From: Muribaculaceae bacterium | GTDB taxonomy: Bacteria; Bacteroidota; Bacteroidia; Bacteroidales; Muribaculaceae | Direction of reading: 5' to 3' | Length of the DNA stretch: 42,426 bases | NCBI GenBank assembly: GCA_017478855.1 | Contig: JAFVCX010000027.1 | Location: forward strand, 1 to 42,426 | In this document: positions 22,742 to 31,158 of the stretch, in pieces | Layout: each line of letters starts with the position of its first letter | Numbering within the stretch: the stretch's first letter is position 1 | Program-made: the position numbers and the translations under genes | The notes under the pieces: model-generated | Database searches by the model: none | Seen by the model: the letters and a program-made list of their open reading frames with translations, nothing else | What the model was told of the DNA's origin: nothing

Positions 22742-23884
22742 ATGTCTATGAAAAAGTTAGTATTTTTGTTCGTGGCAATCGCCATGATTACTGTGGCCGC
22801 TCAAGCACAGGTGACTGTGAAAGGCAGCAAGTTTACCGACAACTGGTCGCTCACTCTTAAGGGTGGCGCCGTTTCTCCTTTCCAAAACTATGCTTTCTGG
22901 CCCAGCGCACGTGGCATCTGGGGTGCCGAACTGCGCAAACAGGTGACCAGCGTTATTGGCCTCGGTGTTGAAGGCGAGTGGACTGTGAACACTTCGAGCT
23001 GGAACAAACAGTACTCGGTGTGGGGCGGCCACAGCAGCAACATCTTCGACCATCAGCTGGTGGGTGCCTTTGGTACCGTTAACTTTGCCAACTGGTTTGG
23101 CGGCTACAAGGGTGAGCCCCGCTCACTCGAAGTGGAAGGTGTCCTCGGTTCGGGTTGGTGGCATGGCTACAAAACTCCCACCCATGACGACAATTCTTGG
23201 TACACCAAAGCCGGTTTGAACATCAACTACAATCTGGGTGAGAGCAAGGCTTGGACCGTGGCTCTGAAGCCCGCTGTGGTTTGGTACATGGGTCAGGGTG
23301 CTTCGCAAAGCACTACTGCCATGAACGCTAACCGTGCTATGGTTGAGATGGAGGCAGGTCTTACCTACCACTTCGGCAACAGCAACGGCCAGCACTACAT
23401 GACCCTTTGCGACAAGCAATACACTCAGGCCGACATCGACGCTCTGAACGCCGAAATCAACGCCCTGCGCGCTCGCAAGCCCGAAACTAAGGTGGTCGAG
23501 AAGATCGTGGAGAAAGTGGTTGAGAAACCCGTGGAGAAAGTAGTTGAGAACAGCAGCAAATCGCTCGAAGCAAATGTGTTCTTTGCTCAAGGCAAGAGCG
23601 TTGTCACAGCTGCTCAAATGCCCAATGTGGAGCGTGTGGCTACCTTCTTGAAAAACAACGCCGGTTCTACTGTTGTTATCAAGGGTTATGCTTCGCCCGA
23701 AGGCAGCAAGGAAATCAACGAGCGTCTGGCCAATGCACGCGCTAAAGCCGTGAAAGACCTGCTCGTGAACAAGTACAAGATTGCCGCTAACCGCATCAAC
23801 GCTCAGGGTCTGGGCGTGGGCGACATGTTCAGCGAACCCGATTGGAACCGCGTATCGGTTTGCACCATCAACGTGGGCGAGTAA
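22742..23884 (+). CDS. OmpA-family outer membrane protein
   Basis: About 380 residues: signal peptide (MKKLVFLFVAIAMITVAAQA), an N-terminal beta-barrel domain rich in Trp and Gly, and a linker with repeated VEK(I/V)VEKP units. A C-terminal OmpA domain (ANVFFAQGKSVVTAAQM, GYASPEGSKEINERLANARA) binds peptidoglycan. It anchors the outer membrane to the cell wall and is typically abundant in Bacteroidales. The start could be 22742 or 22748 (two close ATGs); the second gives a Lys-rich signal start. It has its own promoter and a terminator downstream. Confidence 0.92.
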   Translation: MSMKKLVFLFVAIAMITVAAQAQVTVKGSKFTDNWSLTLKGGAVSPFQNYAFWPSARGIWGAELRKQVTSVIGLGVEGEWTVNTSSWNKQYSVWGGHSSNIFDHQLVGAFGTVNFANWFGGYKGEPRSLEVEGVLGSGWWHGYKTPTHDDNSWYTKAGLNINYNLGESKAWTVALKPAVVWYMGQGASQSTTAMNANRAMVEMEAGLTYHFGNSNGQHYMTLCDKQYTQADIDALNAEINALRARKPETKVVEKIVEKVVEKPVEKVVENSSKSLEANVFFAQGKSVVTAAQMPNVERVATFLKNNAGSTVVIKGYASPEGSKEINERLANARAKAVKDLLVNKYKIAANRINAQGLGVGDMFSEPDWNRVSVCTINVGE

Positions 23885-23919
23885 TCACGAACTCTGATTA
23901 TTTATTATTCACTAATAAC

Positions 23920-23956
23920 ATTTGCCGTGGGGCTATGGCCCTGCGGCAAATTGTTT
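23920..23956 (+). terminator. Terminator of the OmpA-like gene
   Basis: ATTTGCCG (23920-23927) pairs with CGGCAAAT (23944-23951), with an inner GGGC/GCCC stem, followed by a T-rich stretch (TGTTTTG). It starts about 35 bases after the stop codon. Confidence 0.7.
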
Positions 23957-24033
23957 TGTGCGAGAACGCGCTGCTCCTTGCCTTGCCGGCAAGGCTTCTC
24001 GCGTCGCCGCATCTTGCCCTGCGAAAATGTATG

Positions 24034-24056
24034 GCTATTTTTCTCGAAAAAATAGC
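24034..24056. promoter_or_regulatory. Inverted repeat upstream of the lipoate/glycine-cleavage genes
   Basis: GCTATTTTT (24034-24042) and AAAAATAGC (24048-24056) form a perfect 9-bp inverted repeat with a 5-base centre, ending 20 bases before the -7 box. It occupies the -33 region, so it could be a regulator site; a simple hairpin is the alternative. Confidence 0.45.
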
Positions 24057-24076
24057 GCGAATCCAAGAATTATTGC

Positions 24077-24084
24077 TACTTTTG
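24077..24084 (+). promoter_or_regulatory. -7 promoter box before the lipoate ligase gene
   Basis: TACTTTTG matches TAnnTTTG and lies 20 bases before the start codon. No TTTG is seen at the usual -33 distance; the inverted repeat at 24034-24056 lies there instead. Confidence 0.45.
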
Positions 24085-24104
24085 TAGATTAAATTCCTGT
24101 TACA

Positions 24105-25085
24105 ATGAAATACCTTGCACTCACCGAAAATAAAACGCGCACTTTGCCTTTCTATCTGGCGATGGAGGAGTATGCCGCGCAAATCATTGGCGAAGACGAC
24201 ATCTTTTTCATGTGGCAGGTGGAACCTACCGTGATTTTTGGTCGCAACCAGCTCATCGACAACGAAGTGAACCTTGACTATTGTCACCGTAACGGCATTC
24301 AATACTATCGCCGCAAGAGTGGAGGAGGATGTGTGTTTGCCGATATGAGCAACGTGATGTTTAGCTACATCACCCGCAGCGACAATGTGCAAACCACCTA
24401 TTCGCACTACACCCATGCGGTAGTGGAGATGCTGCGCGGATTAGGACTGAACGCCAGCGACAATGGCCGCAACGATATTTTGATTGATGGCCTGAAGGTG
24501 AGTGGCAATGCTTTCTATCACTTGCCCGGCCGCAGCATTGTGCACGGCACCATGCTCTATGATACCGACATGGCTCACATGGCAGCCGCCATCACTCCTT
24601 CAAAGCAAAAGCTCGAATCAAAGGGAGTGAGCAGCGTGAAGAGCCGCATCACCACGCTCAACCGCTACCTCACGATGGGTATAGAGGACTTTAAGCAACA
24701 TGTGCGCCAATCGCTGTGCGATGGCGAGATTGTGGTCGATGCCTCGGCCGTTGAGCAGATTGAACAGATTGCCCAGACCTACCTCACTCCCGAATTTATT
24801 TTGGGCAATAACCCGCGTTGCAACATGAAGCGCACGGGGCGCATCGAGGGGGTGGGAGAGTTTGAGGTCTCCCTTGAGCTCAACCGCAACGTCATCAAGG
24901 CCATGAACCTTGCCGGTGACTTCTTTGTGCTGGGCGACATCGACCACCAGATAATCGATAAGCTCATAGGCGTGAATTTCACGCGCGATGACTTGACGCG
25001 TGCCCTGAAGGAGGTGGAGCTTGGGCGCGTAATCATGAATTTAGAACTCAATCAATTTATTAACCTTTTAATTCATAACAATTAA
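24105..25085 (+). CDS. lplA: Lipoate-protein ligase
   Basis: 326 residues. It activates lipoate with ATP and attaches it to lysines of lipoyl domains. The lipoate-binding block YYRRKSGGGCVFAD (68-80) and the catalytic lysine in KVSGNAF (Lys131) are intact, and a C-terminal accessory domain follows. It starts a run of genes for glycine cleavage, whose H protein (26287) needs lipoylation; it is 4 bases upstream of gcvT, so co-transcription is likely. This links scavenging of lipoate to the pathway that uses it. Confidence 0.93.
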   Translation: MKYLALTENKTRTLPFYLAMEEYAAQIIGEDDIFFMWQVEPTVIFGRNQLIDNEVNLDYCHRNGIQYYRRKSGGGCVFADMSNVMFSYITRSDNVQTTYSHYTHAVVEMLRGLGLNASDNGRNDILIDGLKVSGNAFYHLPGRSIVHGTMLYDTDMAHMAAAITPSKQKLESKGVSSVKSRITTLNRYLTMGIEDFKQHVRQSLCDGEIVVDASAVEQIEQIAQTYLTPEFILGNNPRCNMKRTGRIEGVGEFEVSLELNRNVIKAMNLAGDFFVLGDIDHQIIDKLIGVNFTRDDLTRALKEVELGRVIMNLELNQFINLLIHNN

Positions 25086-25089
25086 GAGT

Positions 25090-26187
25090 ATGGCAGAAGA
25101 AATTAAAACAACCTGTCTGCACGACAAGCATGTGGCTCTTGGAGCCTTGATGACACCCTTTGCCGGTTTCGACATGCCCATCCAGTACAAAGACATCGTC
25201 ACCGAGCACAACGCTGTGCGCAACGCCGTGGGTGTGTTCGATGTGTCGCACATGGGCGAGGTGGAAGTTTCCGGTCCCGAGGCCGAAAAGTTTGTCAACC
25301 GCATTTTCACCAACGACATCGCCGGCGCCGAGGTGGGCAAAGTGTTCTACGGCATGATGCTCTATCCCGACGGAGGCACCGTGGACGACCTGCTGGTCTA
25401 CAAAATGGGTGAGAACGACCTCTTCCTCGTCATTAATGCCGCCAATATCGACAAAGACGTGGCGTGGATCAACGAGCAGGCAGCGGCGTTCGACGTGAAG
25501 GTGGACAATCAGAGCGACTACTACGCCCAGATCGCCGTGCAAGGCCCCGTTGCCGAAGCACAGATGCTCAAATCGCTGGGCATTGATGCAAGCGACCTCA
25601 CTTTCTACACATTCAAGAAGATGCAGCTCGATGGCGAAACGATTATCGTGAGCCGCACGGGCTATACCGGTGAAGATGGTTTTGAGGTGTATGCCAGCCA
25701 CGATACAATCATCAAAATGTGGGATAAGCTCATGGCCGATGGCGTGCAGCCCTGTGGACTAGGGTGCCGCGACACGCTGCGCTTCGAGGCAGGTCTGCCT
25801 CTTTATGGCGACGAACTCACGGCCGAGATTTCGCCCGTGATGGCAACACTGAGCATGTTCTGCAAGTTCGACAAAGAAGGCGGCTTTATCGGTATGGAAG
25901 CCTGCGCCAAGCAAAAGGCCGAAGGCAGTGCCAAGAAGCTGGTGGGGCTTGTGATGAAAGATAAAGCCATTCCCCGTCACGGCTATGAAGTGCTTGATGG
26001 CGACAAGGTGGTGGGCTATGTGACCACAGGTTATCGTGGCATCTCGGTGGACAAGAGCATCGCGTTTGCTCTGGTGGATCGCGAGGTGGGCGCGCTGGGC
26101 AATGAGCTGAGCATCCGCATCCGCAAGAAAGTGTTCCCTGCCACAGTGGTGAAGAAACGCTTCTACCAACCCAACTACAAGAAGTGA
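25090..26187 (+). CDS. gcvT: Aminomethyltransferase, glycine cleavage T protein
   Basis: 365 residues, the normal length for T protein. It takes the aminomethyl group from lipoylated H protein to tetrahydrofolate, releasing ammonia and 5,10-methylene-THF. Recognisable blocks are GFDMPIQY, VGVFDVSHMGEVEVSGP, FTNDIAG, SRTGYTGEDGFE and CRDTLRFEAGLPLYG, the folate-site region. It lies in the operon after lplA and before gcvH. Confidence 0.96.
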   Translation: MAEEIKTTCLHDKHVALGALMTPFAGFDMPIQYKDIVTEHNAVRNAVGVFDVSHMGEVEVSGPEAEKFVNRIFTNDIAGAEVGKVFYGMMLYPDGGTVDDLLVYKMGENDLFLVINAANIDKDVAWINEQAAAFDVKVDNQSDYYAQIAVQGPVAEAQMLKSLGIDASDLTFYTFKKMQLDGETIIVSRTGYTGEDGFEVYASHDTIIKMWDKLMADGVQPCGLGCRDTLRFEAGLPLYGDELTAEISPVMATLSMFCKFDKEGGFIGMEACAKQKAEGSAKKLVGLVMKDKAIPRHGYEVLDGDKVVGYVTTGYRGISVDKSIAFALVDREVGALGNELSIRIRKKVFPATVVKKRFYQPNYKK

Positions 26188-26286
26188 TACCCCTTCTCTT
26201 TGCGTGGCGACCCTGTCGCGCAGCGCAAAATGAGGAATTGCACAGCACAAACAAGACAACAATCATAACAACAATAACACAACACA

Positions 26287-26667
26287 ATGAGCAAAATTAT
26301 CGAAGGACTCTATTATAGCGAGTCGCATGAATACGTGAGAGTGGAAGGCGAGTTTGGTTACATCGGCATCACCGACCATGCACAGCATGAGCTGGGCAAT
26401 GTGGTGTATGTTGACATGCCCGAGGTGGACGATGAGGTGACTGCAGGCGAGGAGTTTGGTGCCGTTGAGAGTACTAAGGCTGCCAGCGACCTGATGTCGC
26501 CCGTGAGCGGCACGGTGGTCGAGGTGAACGAAGCCCTCGAGGACGAACCGGGCCTGATCAACAAGGATGCCTTTGAAAACTGGATCATCAAGGTGCAGCT
26601 GAGCGACACTGCTGAGCTCGACGACCTGATGGATGCCGCCGCCTACAAGGCAATGATTGGTGAGTAA
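26287..26667 (+). CDS. gcvH: Glycine cleavage H protein
   Basis: A 126-residue lipoyl carrier protein that shuttles the aminomethyl intermediate between P, T and L proteins. The lipoylation lysine is Lys64 in AVESTKAASDLMSPVSG. The N-terminal YSESHEYVRVEG block is typical. It is 99 bases after gcvT; a strong hairpin separates it from gcvPA, which may lower expression of the downstream genes relative to H protein. Confidence 0.97.
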   Translation: MSKIIEGLYYSESHEYVRVEGEFGYIGITDHAQHELGNVVYVDMPEVDDEVTAGEEFGAVESTKAASDLMSPVSGTVVEVNEALEDEPGLINKDAFENWIIKVQLSDTAELDDLMDAAAYKAMIGE

Positions 26668-26702
26668 TCAACAGAGAGCAACGAGAAATAATATTCTATG
26701 CG

Positions 26703-26745
26703 GGGTGTGTCGAAAACGGTCAATCTTTTTTTGACACACCCTTTT
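26703..26745 (+). terminator. Hairpin between gcvH and gcvPA (attenuator-like)
   Basis: GGGTGTGTC (26703-26711) pairs with GACACACCC (26733-26741). Inner AAAA/TTTT stretches can extend the stem, and four T follow (26742-26745). It resembles the hairpin at 9144-9175. In the middle of an operon it could be a partial terminator or an mRNA-stabilising end. Confidence 0.6.
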
Positions 26746-26761
26746 CAAAAATAACCATTTC

Positions 26762-28102
26762 ATGAACTACAAATTTTTCCCGCATACCGACGAGGACATC
26801 CGCACCATGCTGGACGCATGCGGCGAGCGCACGCTCGACGACCTCTATAAGGACGTGCCCGAGCAGTTGGTGCTCAAGCGTGATTATGAACTGCCCGAGG
26901 CCATGAGCGAGGTGGAGATTCGTCATTACTTTGATGAGCTTGGCTCCTATAACGTGCCTCTGGCATGCTTTGTGGGTGCCGGTTGCTATGACCACTACTC
27001 ACCCTCGGTGGTGAGCAGCATCATCCAGCGCAGCGAGTTCCTCACGAGCTACACGCCTTATCAGGCCGAAATATCTCAAGGCACACTGCAATACATCTTC
27101 GAGTACCAAAGCATGATGGCTGCCCTCACCGGCATGGAAGTGAGCAACGCCTCAATGTACGACGGCTGCACGGCTACCGCCGAGGCCATGATGATGGCTG
27201 TGGCTAATGCCAAGAAGCGCAACAAGGTGCTCGTGTCGGCCACCGTCAATCCGGCTGTGCGCCGCGTGGTGGACACCTATGCCAAGTTCCACGGAGTGGA
27301 GATCGTTACCATTGCCGAAGAGGGCGGTGTGACAAGCCGTGCCGACTTTGAGCAGAAAATTGCTGCCGGCGATGTGGCCGGCGTGATTGTGGCCGCTCCA
27401 AACTATTATGGCATCTTGGAAGACTACACCGGCTGGGCCGACCTGTGTCACGACAACAAGGCTTTGTTCATCATGAACTGCGTGGCAAGTGCCCTCGGAG
27501 TGATCAAGACACCTGCCGAGTGGGGCGCCGATGTGGCTGTGGGCGATGGCCAGAGTTTTGGCATCCCCATGAATTTTGGCGGTCCTTATGTGGGCTTTTT
27601 ATGCACGAGCAAGAAGCTGATTCGCAAAATGCCGGGTCGCATTGTGGGTGCCACCATCGATGCCGATGGCAAACGCACCTTTGTGCTCACGCTGCAAGCG
27701 CGCGAGCAGCACATTCGCCGCGAGAAAGCCACCAGCAACATTTGCTCTAACGAGAGCCTCATGGCACTTTATGTAACCATTTACATGTCGCTCATGGGTA
27801 AGCAGGGCTTGCGTGAGGTGAACGAGCTGGGATATGCCGGCGCGCACTATTTGGCCGACAAACTTGTCGAAACCGGACAATTCCGCATGGCTTATCCCGA
27901 TAAACCTTTCCTCAACGAGTTTGTGCTTGAAACCGACCTTGATATTGACCAGTTGCAGGCATGGTGCCTCGACGACGGCATGCAGGCCGGCCTCAAGCTG
28001 GCAGGCAATCGCCTTTTGCTGTGCGTGACCGAAATGAGAAGCAAAGTGGAAATCGACGCGCTCGTCGAGTCGGTGAACGATTTCATTAACTCACAAAAAT
28101 AA
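26762..28102 (+). CDS. gcvPA: Glycine dehydrogenase (decarboxylating) subunit 1
   Basis: 446 residues, the N-terminal half of the split P protein. With subunit 2 it decarboxylates glycine using PLP and loads the aminomethyl group on H protein. Typical blocks are YDHYSPSVVSSI, TPYQAEISQGTLQ, YDGCTATAEAM and the C-terminal ICSNESLMALYVTIYMSL. This subunit lacks the PLP lysine, as expected. It is 15 bases upstream of gcvPB. Confidence 0.96.
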   Translation: MNYKFFPHTDEDIRTMLDACGERTLDDLYKDVPEQLVLKRDYELPEAMSEVEIRHYFDELGSYNVPLACFVGAGCYDHYSPSVVSSIIQRSEFLTSYTPYQAEISQGTLQYIFEYQSMMAALTGMEVSNASMYDGCTATAEAMMMAVANAKKRNKVLVSATVNPAVRRVVDTYAKFHGVEIVTIAEEGGVTSRADFEQKIAAGDVAGVIVAAPNYYGILEDYTGWADLCHDNKALFIMNCVASALGVIKTPAEWGADVAVGDGQSFGIPMNFGGPYVGFLCTSKKLIRKMPGRIVGATIDADGKRTFVLTLQAREQHIRREKATSNICSNESLMALYVTIYMSLMGKQGLREVNELGYAGAHYLADKLVETGQFRMAYPDKPFLNEFVLETDLDIDQLQAWCLDDGMQAGLKLAGNRLLLCVTEMRSKVEIDALVESVNDFINSQK

Positions 28103-28117
28103 AGGGAGGAATAAGCA

Positions 28118-29599
28118 ATGAATAATGTGTATTACGGAAAACTCATTTTCGAGTTGACGAAGGAAGGACGCAAAGGCTATTCTCTTCCTAAAAATGAGAT
28201 TGAAAACTATGGCATAGAGGCTTTGCCCGCTGCCCTCACACGTGGCGAGGCTCCCGCATTGCCCGAGGTGGACGAGCTCACGGTGGTGCGCCACTACACC
28301 AACATGAGCAACAACAACTTTGGCGTGGACACCGGTTTCTACGCTCTGGGTTCTTGCACCATGAAGTACAACCCCAAAATCAATGAGGAGATTGCCGCCC
28401 ATCCTTTCTTCAGCGGGCTGCATCCGTTGCAGGATGTGAGCACGGTGCAGGGCGCATTGGAGGTTTACTACAAGTTGCAGCAGAGCTTGGCCGAACTGGC
28501 CGGCATGAAAGAGTTCACGCTCAATCCCTATGCCGGTGCTCACGGCGAGCTTACCGGCCTGATGATCATGCGCAGTTACCACATGAGCCGTGGCGATGAG
28601 AAGCGCACTAAAGTGATTGTGCCCGACTCGGCGCATGGCACCAATCCCGCCAGTGCGGCCGTGTGCGGCCTCGATGTGGTGGTGGTGAAAAGCCGCCCCG
28701 ACGGCACGGTCGATGTGGACGACCTGCGTCCTCTGCTCGACGATACCATCGCCGGCATGATGATGACCAACCCCAACACACTGGGCATTTTTGAGCACTC
28801 CATTGCCGAGATTGCCAAGCTGGTGCACGATTGTGGCGGCTTGATGTACTACGACGGAGCCAACTTGAACCCCATGCTGGGCAAGGTGCGCCCGGGCGAC
28901 ATAGGCTTCGACATCATGCACATCAATCTGCACAAGACCTTCTCCACTCCTCATGGTGGTGGCGGCCCCGGCAGCGGCCCAGTGGGTGTGCGCGAAGGGC
29001 TGGAGCAGTTCTTGCCGGCGCCGCGCGTGCTGCGTCACGAGATTGACGATGACACCTATCACTACTCGGTGGAGGCTTGCGATGAATCGCTTGGCTCGAT
29101 TTCGGGTTTCTTAGGCAATTTCGCCGTGATGATGCGTGCCTACACCTACATCCTCACGCTGGGTCGTGAGAATGTGAAGATTGTGGGTCCGCTGGCCACG
29201 CTCAATGCCAATTATGTGAAAGAAAGGCTTAAAGACGTGTTTGAACTGCCCATTGGTGGTGTGTGCAAGCACGAGTTTGTGTTCGATGGCTTGAAAGACA
29301 AGAGCACGGGTGTCACCACGCTCGATGTGGCTAAACGCCTGCTCGACTATGGTTTCCATGCTCCCACCATCTATTTCCCGCTGCTCTTCCATGAGGCACT
29401 CATGATTGAGCCTACCGAGAACGAGAGCAAGGAAACGCTCGACGCCTTCATCGATGTAATGCACAAGATTGCACAAGAGGCAAAGGACGATCCCGAACTG
29501 GTGAAGACCGCGCCTCACTGCACACCGGTGCGCCGCCTCGACGACACGCAGGCCGCTCTCAAGCCCATTGTTACCTATAAGGAATTGCTTGAGGCCTGA
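28118..29599 (+). CDS. gcvPB: Glycine dehydrogenase (decarboxylating) subunit 2
   Basis: 493 residues, the PLP-carrying half of split P protein. The Schiff-base lysine is Lys273 in HINLHKTFSTPHGGGGPG, preceded by YYDGANLNPMLG. HGTNPASAA and GSCTMKYNPK are other family blocks. It works with the upstream subunit and H protein in the cytoplasm and sits 35 bases before lpd. Confidence 0.97.
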   Translation: MNNVYYGKLIFELTKEGRKGYSLPKNEIENYGIEALPAALTRGEAPALPEVDELTVVRHYTNMSNNNFGVDTGFYALGSCTMKYNPKINEEIAAHPFFSGLHPLQDVSTVQGALEVYYKLQQSLAELAGMKEFTLNPYAGAHGELTGLMIMRSYHMSRGDEKRTKVIVPDSAHGTNPASAAVCGLDVVVVKSRPDGTVDVDDLRPLLDDTIAGMMMTNPNTLGIFEHSIAEIAKLVHDCGGLMYYDGANLNPMLGKVRPGDIGFDIMHINLHKTFSTPHGGGGPGSGPVGVREGLEQFLPAPRVLRHEIDDDTYHYSVEACDESLGSISGFLGNFAVMMRAYTYILTLGRENVKIVGPLATLNANYVKERLKDVFELPIGGVCKHEFVFDGLKDKSTGVTTLDVAKRLLDYGFHAPTIYFPLLFHEALMIEPTENESKETLDAFIDVMHKIAQEAKDDPELVKTAPHCTPVRRLDDTQAALKPIVTYKELLEA

Positions 29600-29634
29600 C
29601 TTCATTTCCTCATTTTCAATAAAGATTTTAGGAC

Positions 29635-30981
29635 ATGACTTTCGACTTAATTATCATAGGTGCCGGCCCCGGTGGTTATGAAATGGCCGCAGAGGCCGCG
29701 CAGCACGGTTTGGAGGTGGCAGTTGTCGAAAAACGACAACTTGGAGGAACCTGCCTGAATCGAGGTTGTATTCCCACCAAAGCCTTGTGTCGCAATGCCG
29801 AGGTGGTGGGACTGTTGCGCGAAGCTCAAAAATGGGGGCTTCGATCCGCGCCGAAAGACCTTGAGGTGGACTTTGCCGCAGTGATGGCCCGCAAGGACGA
29901 CGTTGTGACGCAGCTGCGCGATGGCGTGGCTCAACTCATGCAAGCTGCCGGTGTCACCGTTATCGAGGGTGAGGCTTCGCTGGCCGACGCTCACACGGTG
30001 GAGGTGGCCGGCGAGCTGCACACGGCACAAAACATCGTCATTGCCACCGGCAGCGCGCCACGTGGCTTGCCCATCGAGGGAGTCGACCTTGCCATGACGA
30101 GCGACGACATTCTCTCGCTCACCACTTTGCCCAAGAGCCTTTGCATCGTGGGCGGTGGTGTGATAGGCATGGAGTTTGCGGGCGTGTTCAGCAGTTTTGG
30201 CGTGCAAGTGACTGTGGTGGAATTCTGCAAAGAGATTTTGCCGCCCTTCGACAAAGACATTGCCAAACGCCTCAAACAAGTGCTCTCCAAGCAGGGCATC
30301 AAGATTATCACGCAGGCCGCAGTGAAGTCGATTGCCCGGCAGGGCGATGTGCTTGCCGTTTCTTATGACAGCAAGGGCAAAGGGCAAACCATTGAATGCG
30401 AAACGGTGCTCATGTCGGTGGGTCGCCAGCCCGTGTTTCCTGCCGGCCTCGACAAAGTGGGTGTGACCGTTTCGCGCCGAGGCATTGAGGTGGACGATAA
30501 CATGCTCACCAATGTGCCGGGCATCTATGCCATTGGCGACGTGAACGGCCTGTGCATGCTGGCCCATGCGGCCACGGCGCAAGGCGAGGTGGCGTTGGCT
30601 TCCATCTTGGGCAAGAAGAGCGACATTCGTCTGGACATCGTGCCCAGTGCCGTATTCACCACGCCTGAACTGTCGATGGTGGGACTCACCGAGGAACAAT
30701 GTGCCGAGCGTGGTATGAATGTGCTGGTGAAGAAAGCCTTCTTCCGCAGCAATGGCAAAGCGGTGTCGATGGGCGAAACCGACGGCCTTGTCAAAATGAT
30801 AGTGGATGCCGACAGCCGGCAAATCGTGGGATGCCACATTTGTGGCGCACATGCAGCCGACCTCATTCAAGAGGTGGTGATGGCAATGAATGCCGGTGCC
30901 ACTGTGCAGCAGTTGGCCCGTAGCATACACGGCCATCCCACGCTCACCGAGGTGGTGCTGGCCGCCGCCCGCCAGTTCTGA
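29635..30981 (+). CDS. lpd: Dihydrolipoyl dehydrogenase
   Basis: A 448-residue flavoprotein disulfide reductase that reoxidises dihydrolipoyl H protein with NAD+. It shows the FAD-binding GAGPGGYEMA motif, redox Cys40/Cys45 in GGTCLNRGC, the NAD-binding GGGVIGMEFAG motif, the second FAD motif AIGDVNG, and the C-terminal HGHPTLTE with the catalytic His. Its place at the end of the gcv genes identifies it as the L protein of this system, though it may also serve 2-oxoacid dehydrogenases elsewhere. Confidence 0.95.
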   Translation: MTFDLIIIGAGPGGYEMAAEAAQHGLEVAVVEKRQLGGTCLNRGCIPTKALCRNAEVVGLLREAQKWGLRSAPKDLEVDFAAVMARKDDVVTQLRDGVAQLMQAAGVTVIEGEASLADAHTVEVAGELHTAQNIVIATGSAPRGLPIEGVDLAMTSDDILSLTTLPKSLCIVGGGVIGMEFAGVFSSFGVQVTVVEFCKEILPPFDKDIAKRLKQVLSKQGIKIITQAAVKSIARQGDVLAVSYDSKGKGQTIECETVLMSVGRQPVFPAGLDKVGVTVSRRGIEVDDNMLTNVPGIYAIGDVNGLCMLAHAATAQGEVALASILGKKSDIRLDIVPSAVFTTPELSMVGLTEEQCAERGMNVLVKKAFFRSNGKAVSMGETDGLVKMIVDADSRQIVGCHICGAHAADLIQEVVMAMNAGATVQQLARSIHGHPTLTEVVLAAARQF

Positions 30982-31005
30982 CGCAGCTCTCACCTTAATA
31001 CGAAT

Positions 31006-31053
31006 AGCCTCCTCGTGCATGTGTGCAATGCCGGGGAGGCTGTCTGTGTTTTT
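31006..31053 (+). terminator. Terminator of the glycine cleavage operon
   Basis: AGCCTCCTC (31006-31014) pairs with GGGGAGGCT (31033-31041; one G-T pair), followed after GTCTGTG by a five-T run. It begins about 25 bases after the lpd stop. Confidence 0.65.
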
Positions 31054-31096
31054 ATGCTCTCTTTTTGTGCCGGGAAGGTGGGCTTATAGATTGGCG

Positions 31097-31128
31097 TTTG
31101 CGTTTTTCATGAGTTTTTGCTAAATTTG
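31097..31128 (+). promoter_or_regulatory. Promoter of the secreted endonuclease gene
   Basis: TTTG (31097-31100), exactly 20 bases, then TAAATTTG (31121-31128): the clearest canonical Bacteroidales promoter in the window. It is 30 bases before the start codon. Confidence 0.75.
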
Positions 31129-31158
31129 CGGTCTTATTACAATTTAGCTGATTGACCT

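Noticed and set aside
23500..23560. Tandem nucleotide repeat as a possible CRISPR or satellite
   Set aside because: It encodes the VEKVVEKP-type linker of the OmpA-like protein, a normal coding repeat.
23885..24104. Possible glycine riboswitch or lipoate-related riboswitch before lplA/gcv
   Set aside because: Only a terminator, a 9-bp inverted repeat and a -7 box are seen; no tandem aptamer-like conserved blocks.
29647..31020. 457-codon minus-strand frame over lpd
   Set aside because: Antisense shadow of lpd; lacks any conserved motif.
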